Positions 6,892 through 13,576 of a stretch of DNA of 14,544 bases are shown here, one piece after another. Made by a program: the position numbers and the translations under genes. The notes below the pieces were generated by a model that saw only the letters and a list, made by a program, of their open reading frames with translations, was not told where the DNA came from and did no database searches. Numbering within the stretch: position 1 is the first letter of the stretch; every line of letters starts with the position of its first letter. The DNA is from Verrucomicrobiia bacterium (GTDB lineage Bacteria > Verrucomicrobiota > Verrucomicrobiia > Limisphaerales > JAUIHU01): positions 1 to 14,544 of the forward strand of contig JAUIHU010000031.1 in NCBI GenBank assembly GCA_030432175.1, written 5' to 3'.

Positions 6892-9504
6892 TCACCGAAT
6901 GACCTGAAACTCCGGCAGCATCGCCACGCTCCACATCAGATCCTGCAACGCTTCCGGTTCGAGTTTTGCCCCAAATGCCTCGCGGCAGATTTTCATTTCC
7001 AATTCAGTCGGAGGACGTGACAACGCTTTCTCAAAAACCGCATTCACAACGGACTCCAATTCCGCATTCGCGAAATCAGAGGACGCCAGCCAGTTTTTGG
7101 ATCCACGCACAAAGAGCTCGTGCAGTGTTTCTCCGTTAGCCATTTCCAGTCCCTGTAAAGTTGTAGCGGCGCGGGATCTCCGGGTCATGATCTGTTCCCG
7201 GTTCGGACGTCCCAGGCACACCATCAACGGATCTGCATTCTGCAAAGCCGCCCTTGCCAGCAGCGGATCGGTCAGTTGCCCGGCCGCCTCCGCCAGCTTG
7301 TTTCCAAAGTTCCAGGGAGCAATCGAGGAATCGCCCAGTTCCGCTCCGGGAGACCAGTCGCATTGAGTGGAGTCTAACACCAGCCAATCCTCTTTCGGAT
7401 CATCAGTCACTTGCCATGATCCGTCAGAAACCAGCAGCCACTGAAACTCCGATGCATCCGCTGCCCCACGAGCTCCCAGTCCAAAAATCAATCCAGCCGG
7501 ATTCGCTCCCGAGCCACCATTCGACGCTTTCACCGCCAGAACATTTTTCCCAACCTTCAACACCGAATGCACTGCGGCGCTGGTCACCTGATTCCAATCA
7601 CTTCCCTTCAAAACCGGTTGTCCGTTCAAGAAGGCTTCAAAGGAATTATCCGCCGCGCCCAAAACCCATGCCAGTTCCGGCAGATGATCGAGGTGAAAGG
7701 TTTTTCTGAAGTAAATCGTCTCGGGCGGAACACCCGCAGCGGCTTTGTCAGAAGCCCAGATCCATTTTGCGCCGTCCGGAGCCAGATCGGAATTCGCATC
7801 CGGCAGCTGCAATTTTGCAGCTGTCTTTTCCGGCCAGGCTTCAGTGAGTTGATAAATCGCATCCACAAACACTTCCGCGTCCATTCGCTTCATCGTCGGA
7901 CCGCGAAACACAAAATTCTCGGAAGGTTTGACCGGTTCCTTTTCAAAAATCACAGAAGGACGTTGATACGCCGCTGATGTCAGCAAGGTGCGCATCAGGT
8001 GTTTCAAATCATAATCATGCGCTACAAAATCTTCCGCCAGCCAGTTCAGCAACTCCGGATTCCACGCCGGGTTTTCCATGACATCCAACGGCTCGACCAG
8101 TCCACGTCCAAAGAAACGTGCCCACACCCGGTTCACAATGGTTCTCGAAAGTCTTCCATTCCTGGGTCCGGTCAATGCATCCGCCAGTTGTTTCAATCGC
8201 TCAGCTCGGGGCGCTTCCGGATCGATTTCTCCCAACTGCGGATATAACGGAGCCATCTTCGCGTACTCACCGGTCGGCTTGTCGCATTCATACATTTGCA
8301 AAGGCTTATCAGCAAAAACACTGGCCAGTCCGTATGCGTCTGCCAGTCGCCAGTCATCAATAAAACTGTCGTGACAGGAGGCGCACTTCAGATTCACTCC
8401 CATGAACACCTGCGCCACACTGCGCGCTGCCTGCATTGGCGGTGTCTGACTGGCGTTGATGTCCCCACGCCAGACGATCCCTTTAATAAATCCTTCAGAC
8501 TCCGATGTGGGCGAAACCAGTTCGTAAACAAACTCATCAAAGGGTTTGTTCTCGTACAAGGCATCGTAAAGCCACTGGGTAATTTGTTTACGTCCGCCGT
8601 CAATATACCCGGTTCCGCGATAGTCGTTCCTCAAATGGTCATTCCAGAAGGTCAGCCAGTGAGTGGCGTAACGATCAGAATCCGCCAGTAACTGATCCAC
8701 CAGTCGTTCCCGTTTGTCTTCCCGCGTGTCGTTCAGAAAATCGCTCAATTCTTCGGGAGATGGAGCCAAGCCAATCAGGTCGAGATAGACGCGGCGGGCA
8801 AAGACCCGGTCATCCACGATTCCTGCAGACTCCAAACCTTGCGCCTCATCGTATTGAGCCAGCCATCGGTCCACTGGATGTTCCGGACCAGCCTCAGGTA
8901 AAGACTTGGCAACAGGATCAAAATTCACCGGCGGCCTGCGTCCGAGATCCACTCCTTCACCCCACTCAGCTCCCTGATCCACCCAGGCTCTCAAGATCCC
9001 AACTTCCTCAGAGGTCAGGCGGTTCCCTTTTTGAGGCATCACATCATCCGGATCCGTCCCTGCCACGAGATGAATCAGGTAGCTTTCAGCGCTATTTCCG
9101 AGAATGACAGCATCTCCGGAATCGCCGCCTTCGAGCAGCGCTTCTCTGGAATCCAGTCGAAATCCACCTTTATCCTTGCCTCGACCGTGACAGCGAATGC
9201 AGGCATTTTCGAAAATTGGAAGCACCTCGTTTGAGAAATCAACCGATCGATCCAGAGCCGGGGGTAATGCCGAGGCGGAACCGTCGATAGCAGGAGAATC
9301 CTGCGCATGAACTGGCGATGCAATCAGCGCCGCCATCCATAAAGTTGTGACCAGAAATAAAACACCTTTTCCAGCAGAGCCAAACTGTTTCCGCCTCAGG
9401 CATTGCAGCGCTGAGGAAAACATTTGTAGTTCCAATGCATTAACCATGAACATAATACTACTCATAAAGCTTGATGGGACCTGAGTCACGCCATTCCACC
9501 ACAT
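6892..9504 (-). CDS. Exported PSCyt1-DUF1549-DUF1553 protein with inserted beta-sandwich segment (870 aa)
   Basis: The second and larger member of the planctomycete-type cytochrome family here. A signal peptide (hydrophobic about 48-62, cleavage near VHA/QDS at 67) leads to PSCyt1 with CIRCH at 102-106. DUF1549 follows (about 205-400; ARRVYLDLIGLAPSPEEL) with a second haem-type CASCH at 374-378. DUF1553 starts near 445 (SRTIVNRVWARFFGRGLVEP) and ends at the C-terminus. It is interrupted at about 577-735 by a segment beginning AKWIWASDKAAAG, then IYFRKTFHL, AFLNGQPV and GKNVLAVKA. This looks like the galactose-binding-like beta-sandwich of alpha-L-rhamnosidase and other glycoside hydrolases, suggesting carbohydrate binding. 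The ATG at 9504 abuts a GAAAGGGG, too close for a normal ribosome site; internal ATGs at residues 14, 18, 20 and 28 are alternatives, and residue 28 (ATG at 9421-9423) gives the most normal signal peptide. This gene probably leads the operon with the TIGR03790 gene 69 nt downstream. Confidence 0.92.
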   Translation of the reverse strand: MWWNGVTQVPSSFMSSIMFMVNALELQMFSSALQCLRRKQFGSAGKGVLFLVTTLWMAALIASPVHAQDSPAIDGSASALPPALDRSVDFSNEVLPIFENACIRCHGRGKDKGGFRLDSREALLEGGDSGDAVILGNSAESYLIHLVAGTDPDDVMPQKGNRLTSEEVGILRAWVDQGAEWGEGVDLGRRPPVNFDPVAKSLPEAGPEHPVDRWLAQYDEAQGLESAGIVDDRVFARRVYLDLIGLAPSPEELSDFLNDTREDKRERLVDQLLADSDRYATHWLTFWNDHLRNDYRGTGYIDGGRKQITQWLYDALYENKPFDEFVYELVSPTSESEGFIKGIVWRGDINASQTPPMQAARSVAQVFMGVNLKCASCHDSFIDDWRLADAYGLASVFADKPLQMYECDKPTGEYAKMAPLYPQLGEIDPEAPRAERLKQLADALTGPRNGRLSRTIVNRVWARFFGRGLVEPLDVMENPAWNPELLNWLAEDFVAHDYDLKHLMRTLLTSAAYQRPSVIFEKEPVKPSENFVFRGPTMKRMDAEVFVDAIYQLTEAWPEKTAAKLQLPDANSDLAPDGAKWIWASDKAAAGVPPETIYFRKTFHLDHLPELAWVLGAADNSFEAFLNGQPVLKGSDWNQVTSAAVHSVLKVGKNVLAVKASNGGSGANPAGLIFGLGARGAADASEFQWLLVSDGSWQVTDDPKEDWLVLDSTQCDWSPGAELGDSSIAPWNFGNKLAEAAGQLTDPLLARAALQNADPLMVCLGRPNREQIMTRRSRAATTLQGLEMANGETLHELFVRGSKNWLASSDFANAELESVVNAVFEKALSRPPTELEMKICREAFGAKLEPEALQDLMWSVAMLPEFQVIR

Positions 9505-9710
9505 CCCCTTTCAAAATAAACAGGATTATTTTGAACTTTTCATGCGGCTGCTTTTTCAAGATAACAGGGTAATACCTTTAAAAAACAAAATTTGAGTTTT
9601 CGCTTCGTCCATTACAAGATTCCTATCTTAATGGAGCAAGGGTCGGCGCAATTTGAAATTTAACGCGTCATCCAGGCGGAGTGGGGTCATTTTTGTTTAA
9701 TTCTATTACT
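9505..9710. promoter_or_regulatory. Divergent promoter region with hairpin at 9609-9634
   Basis: This AT-rich gap lies between the start of the minus-strand cytochrome operon and the plus-strand Cys-rich gene, so it must hold both promoters. The clearest structure is an inverted repeat: ccatt (9609-9613), ac bulge, aagat (9616-9620), tcct loop, then atcttaatgg (9625-9634), a 10-bp perfect stem apart from the bulge. It lies about 76 nt upstream of the ATG at 9711, a plausible place for an operator. A smaller palindrome aatttgaaatt lies near 9650-9660. I could not assign convincing -35/-10 boxes. Confidence 0.4.
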
Positions 9711-11015
9711 ATGAGAAAAAATCACGTATTTAAAAAGAGTTACCGGATTGGAGCCCTGGCTGCATTGTTTCTGAGCTGCCTCACTTTACCTGTAATCTCC
9801 AGCGCTTTCGCTGATGAGAAACATGCAGATCACGCCGAAGAGAGCCACGGAGAAAAAGCAGAGTCCTGCCCGGACTGCAAAGAGGACAAAATCTGCGAAA
9901 AATGCGACGATAAAAAGGCTAAAGCCAAATCCTGCTCGGACTGCAAAGAGGGCAAGACCTGCGAAAAATGCGCCGACAAGAAGGCTAAAGCCAAATCCTG
10001 CGCTGACTGCAAAGAAGGTAAGACCTGTGAAAAGTGCGCTGCCAAAAAGGCTAAAGCCAAATCCTGCGCTGACTGCAAGGAAGGCAAGACCTGTGAAAAG
10101 CGCGCTGCCAAAAAGGCTAAAGCCAAGTCCTGCGCTGACTGCAAAGAAGGTAAGACCTGTGAAAAGTGCGCTGCCAAAAAGGCTAAAGCCAAGTCCTGCG
10201 CTGACTGCAAGGAAGGCAAGACCTGCGAAAAATGCGCCGACAAAAAAGGGCATCACGGACACGATGAAGGTGAACATTGCGAAGAGAGCCAGGAAGGAGA
10301 GCATCACGAACACGAACATGAACTCAGCCGGGAAGAACATCTGGACCACGCAATTGACCATTTGCGCGCAGCTGGTATGCATGAAATCGCTGAACACGCG
10401 CTGAATGCACTCCGCCACCAGCAGGAAGAGCGCGAGCACGAAATGCATCATCCCGAAATGCATGAACATCGGGAACATATGGAGCGCATGGAAATGGAAA
10501 TTCATCGCGCTCATGAAGAACTGGAAGAGCAACGCCGTCATTTGGAAGAAAACTTTGAGAGAGAACAAATGCACATGCGTGAGCAAATCGAAAGAGAACG
10601 CATGGAGATGGCGGAGGAATTGGAAAGAGAGCGTCATGAAATGCGTCGCCAGATGGAGCGCGAGATGGAGGAAGCCAAGCGCCGCCACGAGATGGAAGTG
10701 TTCGCAGGTAATGTCAAACGCCACCAGCAGGAACTGGCAGAGCGTCTGGAACGCCTGGAAGGCGCCATGAAAGAAACTCGCAGAATGCTGGAACGTCTGA
10801 TGGATGAGCGTCCCCAACTGAGACGAGGCCCTGCCCCTCAACCTCAACTGAGAATGGCTCCACCTGCTTCTCGACGTGAAATGAGAGAGCGACCCAGAGT
10901 CGGAGTTCCCATCCAGGAAGATGCAAGAGTCCCTCTCGAACGTACTGAAAGAGATCGCCCTGAAGGCGCCAGACCTTTGCCTCAAGCCAGATCCAATGGC
11001 GCCAGACCAGAATAA
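9711..11015 (+). CDS. Exported Cys-repeat, His-rich, coiled-coil protein; putative metal-binding protein
   Basis: I do not recognise this 434-aa protein as a named family. From the ATG at 9711, residues 1-34 form a signal peptide (KNHVFKKSYR, hydrophobic core, cleavage after AFA), so it is exported. Residues 52-179 are six 22-aa units of the form SCADCKEGKTCEKCAAKKAKAK, giving Cx2Cx5Cx2C. Residues 180-213 are His-rich (GHHGHDEGEHCEESQ, HHEHEHE). A short amphipathic motif LDHAIDHLRAAGMHEIAEH (211-229) follows, then a Met/His-rich stretch (about 243-268, EHEMHHPEMHEHREHMERM), a highly charged coiled coil (to about 365), and a Pro/Arg-rich tail. The mature part has 24 Cys and very many His and Met, which suggests binding of a soft or borderline metal (Cu, Zn, Ni, Cd) or a thiol buffer; this is inference. 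An in-frame GTG at 9681 would add ten residues before the signal peptide and is less likely. The gene stands alone, divergent from the cytochrome operon, with its own terminator. Confidence 0.88.
   Translation: MRKNHVFKKSYRIGALAALFLSCLTLPVISSAFADEKHADHAEESHGEKAESCPDCKEDKICEKCDDKKAKAKSCSDCKEGKTCEKCADKKAKAKSCADCKEGKTCEKCAAKKAKAKSCADCKEGKTCEKRAAKKAKAKSCADCKEGKTCEKCAAKKAKAKSCADCKEGKTCEKCADKKGHHGHDEGEHCEESQEGEHHEHEHELSREEHLDHAIDHLRAAGMHEIAEHALNALRHQQEEREHEMHHPEMHEHREHMERMEMEIHRAHEELEEQRRHLEENFEREQMHMREQIERERMEMAEELERERHEMRRQMEREMEEAKRRHEMEVFAGNVKRHQQELAERLERLEGAMKETRRMLERLMDERPQLRRGPAPQPQLRMAPPASRREMRERPRVGVPIQEDARVPLERTERDRPEGARPLPQARSNGARPE
9864..10247 (+). repeat. Six tandem 66-bp in-frame repeats encoding Cys units
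   Basis: The units start at 9864, 9930, 9996, 10062, 10128 and 10194; the last is cut to 54 bp. Units 3 and 5 differ at a single base (the final one). Units 4 and 6 share the variants gcaaggaaggcaag that 3 and 5 lack, so units 3-4 and 5-6 look like copies of a 132-bp dimer. Unit 4 carries cgc (Arg) at 10101-10103 where the others have tgc (Cys). Units 1 and 2 are more diverged. This pattern fits growth by unequal crossover or slippage. Confidence 0.9.
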
Positions 11016-11051
11016 GGCAGTTTAATAATCCAATTTTAATTTTTTTAACAC

Positions 11052-11091
11052 AAGCGCTGTCTGATTTTATTTAATTGGACAGCGCTTTTTC
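11052..11091 (+). terminator. Rho-independent terminator of the Cys-repeat gene
   Basis: A perfect 10-bp stem, aagcgctgtc (11052-11061) with gacagcgctt (11078-11087), encloses a 16-nt AT-rich loop and runs into ttttt. It starts 36 nt after the stop codon at 11015. The reverse strand lacks a T-run after the stem, so it serves the plus-strand gene only. Confidence 0.85.
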
Positions 11092-11148
11092 TTGAGCTCT
11101 TTCAGAAGTGGGTGGTTCTTTGCAGTTCAGTCCTATTTCAATACAGGT

Positions 11149-11182
11149 TCCACTCGCCGAGCTGGGGCTCAGCGTTCCCAGG
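11149..11182 (-). repeat. Palindromic intergenic repeat, third copy
   Basis: Identical over 34 nt to 2759-2792, and over 30 nt to the copy beginning at 1261. It lies 47-80 nt beyond the stop of the minus-strand pdxA-like gene, in the same orientation to its upstream gene as the other two copies. The hairpin has arms of 8 bp around a 4-nt loop, including one pair that is G-U only in the minus-strand transcript. No T-tract follows, so it is not a classical terminator. Confidence 0.7.
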
Positions 11183-11228
11183 CGCTCCACCCAACTTTAA
11201 CCGAACCCTTTTTCTTCTCTTTCGTGGT

Positions 11229-12263
11229 TCAACCTGCATCTTCTCCCGCCAGCCGAACCGCCAGTCGGTAAGCGGCATAAAGACTGCCTGCATCCGCCAA
11301 CCCTTTCCAGGCTATATCCATAGCGGTTCCATGATCCACACTGGTCCGGACAATCGGCAATCCCAGGGTCGTGTTCACCGCCTGATCAAAGGCCAGCGCT
11401 TTCACCGGAATATGCCCCTGATCATGGGTCAGACAGACAAATCCATCGACCAGTTTACGCTTTAAAGGAGTAAATGCCGTATCCGGCGGTAATGGACCTT
11501 CCACGAGTATGCCTTGATCCAACGCTGCCTGAATCGCCGGTTCCACAAATCGCTGCTCTTCGCGTTCTCCAAAAAGCCCGTTCTCGCCAGCATGCGGATT
11601 CAAACCCAAAACCGCCAGCCTGGGCGCGCGCTTCCTGATCTTCAACAACGCTTCGTGCGTCAACTCAATCACTTCCAGTATCCGGTCCACACTCAGAGCC
11701 GCTGGAACTTCCATGTACCCGATGTGAGTGGTCACAAACGAACAGGTGACCGGTTCCGAATACTGCATCATGCACCATCGCCGCGTTAAACCGCATCTTT
11801 CTGCAAATATTTCGGTATGCCCCGGATAATTCAATCCCGCTTGCGCCAGCGCTTCTTTCTGAATCGGCCCCGTAACTACTCCAGCAACCCGCTTGCCCAA
11901 TGCCAGATCAATAGCGTGTTGAATGTAATCAAAGGATACCTTCCCGGTATTGGCTGAGAACTGGCCCGGTTGAAAGGAATCAAGATCCAGTCCTGGAATA
12001 TGCAGTAGCGCTGGAGCATCTGGGATTTCTTGTGAAAGTGATCCGTCTGAATTCAGCTCCAGCGTCAGACTCACTGCAGGATATTCAAAAGCACTGCATG
12101 ATTGAGCGATGATTCTGCGGTCCCCGATCAGTAAAGGGTGAGCGATTGCGCGGAGGTCCGGATCATGAAAAGCCTTGAGAATCAATTCAGGCCCGACACC
12201 AGCTGGATCTCCCAGAGTGAGAGCCAGAGTAGGTAAATGAGTTGAACCAGGAGAAACGTTCAC
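11229..12263 (-). CDS. pdxA: 4-hydroxythreonine-4-phosphate dehydrogenase (PdxA/PdxA2 family)
   Basis: A 344-aa protein, close to the family's usual 330 aa. Family motifs appear in order: LTLGDPAGVGPE (16-26), TGPIQKEAL with YPGHTE (131-151), TTHIGY (178-183), GLNPHAGENG (220-229), PPDTAF (259-264), THDQGHIPVK (279-288) and RTSVDHGTA (306-314). The three metal-binding His residues of the family align as H180, H224 and H280. Classical PdxA oxidises 4-phosphohydroxy-L-threonine with NAD in pyridoxal 5'-phosphate synthesis in the cytoplasm. The HDQGHIPVK and FDQAVNTTLGLP segments look more like PdxA2 paralogues, which act on erythronate or threonate 4-phosphate, so the substrate is not certain. 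Translation appears to start at a GTG (12261-12263) without a clear ribosome site, 12 nt after the stop of the diguanylate cyclase gene, suggesting co-transcription and perhaps translational coupling. Confidence 0.92.
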   Translation of the reverse strand: MNVSPGSTHLPTLALTLGDPAGVGPELILKAFHDPDLRAIAHPLLIGDRRIIAQSCSAFEYPAVSLTLELNSDGSLSQEIPDAPALLHIPGLDLDSFQPGQFSANTGKVSFDYIQHAIDLALGKRVAGVVTGPIQKEALAQAGLNYPGHTEIFAERCGLTRRWCMMQYSEPVTCSFVTTHIGYMEVPAALSVDRILEVIELTHEALLKIRKRAPRLAVLGLNPHAGENGLFGEREEQRFVEPAIQAALDQGILVEGPLPPDTAFTPLKRKLVDGFVCLTHDQGHIPVKALAFDQAVNTTLGLPIVRTSVDHGTAMDIAWKGLADAGSLYAAYRLAVRLAGEDAG

Positions 12264-12275
12264 GAGAAGTCGCGG

Positions 12276-13172
12276 CTAGGATGTTTTACTTTTTGCCGCG
12301 ACAATCTGGTTACGCCCGTTGTTTTTAGCTTCGTACAGCGCGTCATCTGCCACTTTCAGCAAATCTGCCTGAGCCAGACCATCCTCTGGCGCGGCGCTCA
12401 CACCTCCGCTGATTGTCACTTGAACATTCTCTTTAAATTCAAGAGCAGCAACACTTTTTCGCACTCTTTCAGCGATCACAAACCCGGTCTCCTTATCAGT
12501 TTCCGGCATCGCTATAACAAACTCCTCCCCACCCATGCGCCCGACAAAATCGACCTCTCGGATAGAGTCTTTGAGCGTTTGAGCGACTTCTTTCAATACT
12601 TCATCCCCAAAGGCATGGCCGTGGGTGTCATTGAGCTTTTTAAAATGATCAATATCCAGCATGACCACAGAAAAATCCCGACCAAACCTTTTGATACGGG
12701 CCAGTTCATAGGTCATCTTCTGCTCCATGTTCCGACGACTCATCAACCCGGTCAGGTGATCATAATTGATCATCTCTTCGTAAAGGGAATGACGAGCCAG
12801 CACAGATTTAACCCGAGCGATCAACTCCACCGGCTCAACCGGCTTAGTCATATAATCCCCGACAACCATCATCCAACCCTCCACTTTGTCCTGAAGATCA
12901 GCCTTTGCGGACAAAAAGATGAACGGAACCAGCCGCAAATCAGGGTGATTTAACAGGCGTTTCCTCAATTCCATCCCATCCATCACCGGCATCATAATGT
13001 CGCAAATGATCAGATTGGGAATTTTTTCCTCCAGAAAATCCAACGCTGCCTGCCCATTCTCCACAGGATAAACGGTATAACCATGCTTCTTCAGATGATA
13101 AGCCACCATTTTGCGGCTGATCTTGTCATCTTCAACTAACAGTATTTCGGCGTTGTCTAGGTTGTCGTTCAT
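12276..13172 (-). CDS. REC-GGDEF response regulator, diguanylate cyclase (PleD-like)
   Basis: A 298-aa cytoplasmic response regulator. The receiver domain occupies about 8-125: acidic pair EDD (14-16), phospho-acceptor Asp at about 58 in CDIMMPVMDG, Ser at about 88 and Lys at about 110 in MTKP. The usual GADDY before that Lys is replaced by VVGDY. The GGDEF domain follows (about 137-292): YDHLTGLMSRRN, DIDHFKKLND with HGHAFGD, and an intact active-site GGEEF (about 214-218). RxxD (REVD) lies exactly five residues before it, the inhibitory I-site spacing. It should therefore make cyclic di-GMP on phosphorylation and be feedback-inhibited by product. The ATG at 13170-13172, with AGG about 11 nt upstream, is preferred over the TTG one codon earlier. 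It leads the pdxA-like gene (12-nt gap) and diverges from another response regulator at 13577. No cognate kinase is in view. Confidence 0.93.
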   Translation of the reverse strand: MNDNLDNAEILLVEDDKISRKMVAYHLKKHGYTVYPVENGQAALDFLEEKIPNLIICDIMMPVMDGMELRKRLLNHPDLRLVPFIFLSAKADLQDKVEGWMMVVGDYMTKPVEPVELIARVKSVLARHSLYEEMINYDHLTGLMSRRNMEQKMTYELARIKRFGRDFSVVMLDIDHFKKLNDTHGHAFGDEVLKEVAQTLKDSIREVDFVGRMGGEEFVIAMPETDKETGFVIAERVRKSVAALEFKENVQVTISGGVSAAPEDGLAQADLLKVADDALYEAKNNGRNQIVAAKSKTS

Positions 13173-13576
13173 CAATTCAGAACCTGCGTGGATCGTTTAG
13201 GTCCGTTTGTGTCTGCATTAATTAAGCCAAAACAGCATCAGATTCAAATTATTGTGTATTAACTGGTTGATCTGCCAGGCTCAGACCTGTTTCCGTGATG
13301 TCAGCTATAAACTTTTTGTACGCCAATTGGGCTGCATGATTGCAAATAGCGATTAAACTTCAGCTTGAAAATTGTATGGGTTGGATACAATTGAGGCAAG
13401 GTTCGATCCGAAAGAGGCAGTATTGCATGCAATGGGGCCTTTTTAAAATAAAATCATGGCTCAGCGAATTGGTCAGAATTTATGATTCTATGTCAGCGTC
13501 TTTTCCGCTAGTGTCAATGACCATAAACAGACGTTAGGCTCAACCTCAGCTATTGAATGATGACGGATTTCAATCG
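13173..13576. promoter_or_regulatory. 404-nt divergent control region between two response regulator genes
   Basis: No convincing gene is present; short frames here lack ribosome sites and family features. It must hold the promoters for both divergent genes. It contains an 8-bp inverted repeat at 13370-13392 and the 12-bp perfect palindrome attgcatgcaat at 13422-13433. A ttgaaa (13365-13370) and tacaat (13386-13391) resemble -35 and -10 boxes, but the 15-nt spacer is short and they are about 190 nt from the downstream start. Beyond this I see nothing I can name. Confidence 0.35.
13370..13392. promoter_or_regulatory. Operator-like inverted repeat
   Basis: The arms aattgtat (13370-13377) and atacaatt (13385-13392) are exact reverse complements separated by 7 nt, the geometry of a dimeric regulator's binding site. 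The right arm overlaps the tacaat that could be a -10 box, so a bound protein would block RNA polymerase. The regulator is unknown. Confidence 0.4.

Noticed and set aside
9864..10247. Tandem repeats as a CRISPR array
   Set aside because: The units are contiguous, in frame and have no unique spacers; they encode protein.
9786..10985. Very long open frame (399 codons) antisense to the Cys-repeat gene, with other long frames overlapping it
   Set aside because: The sense strand has a signal peptide, periodic Cys pattern and terminator. The antisense openness follows from the repeats and from the scarcity of the sense codons whose complements are stops. Its translation is low-complexity.
13340..13537. 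Possible 65-aa gene in the divergent control region
   Set aside because: No ribosome site, no recognisable features, and it overlaps the inverted repeat and palindrome that look regulatory.
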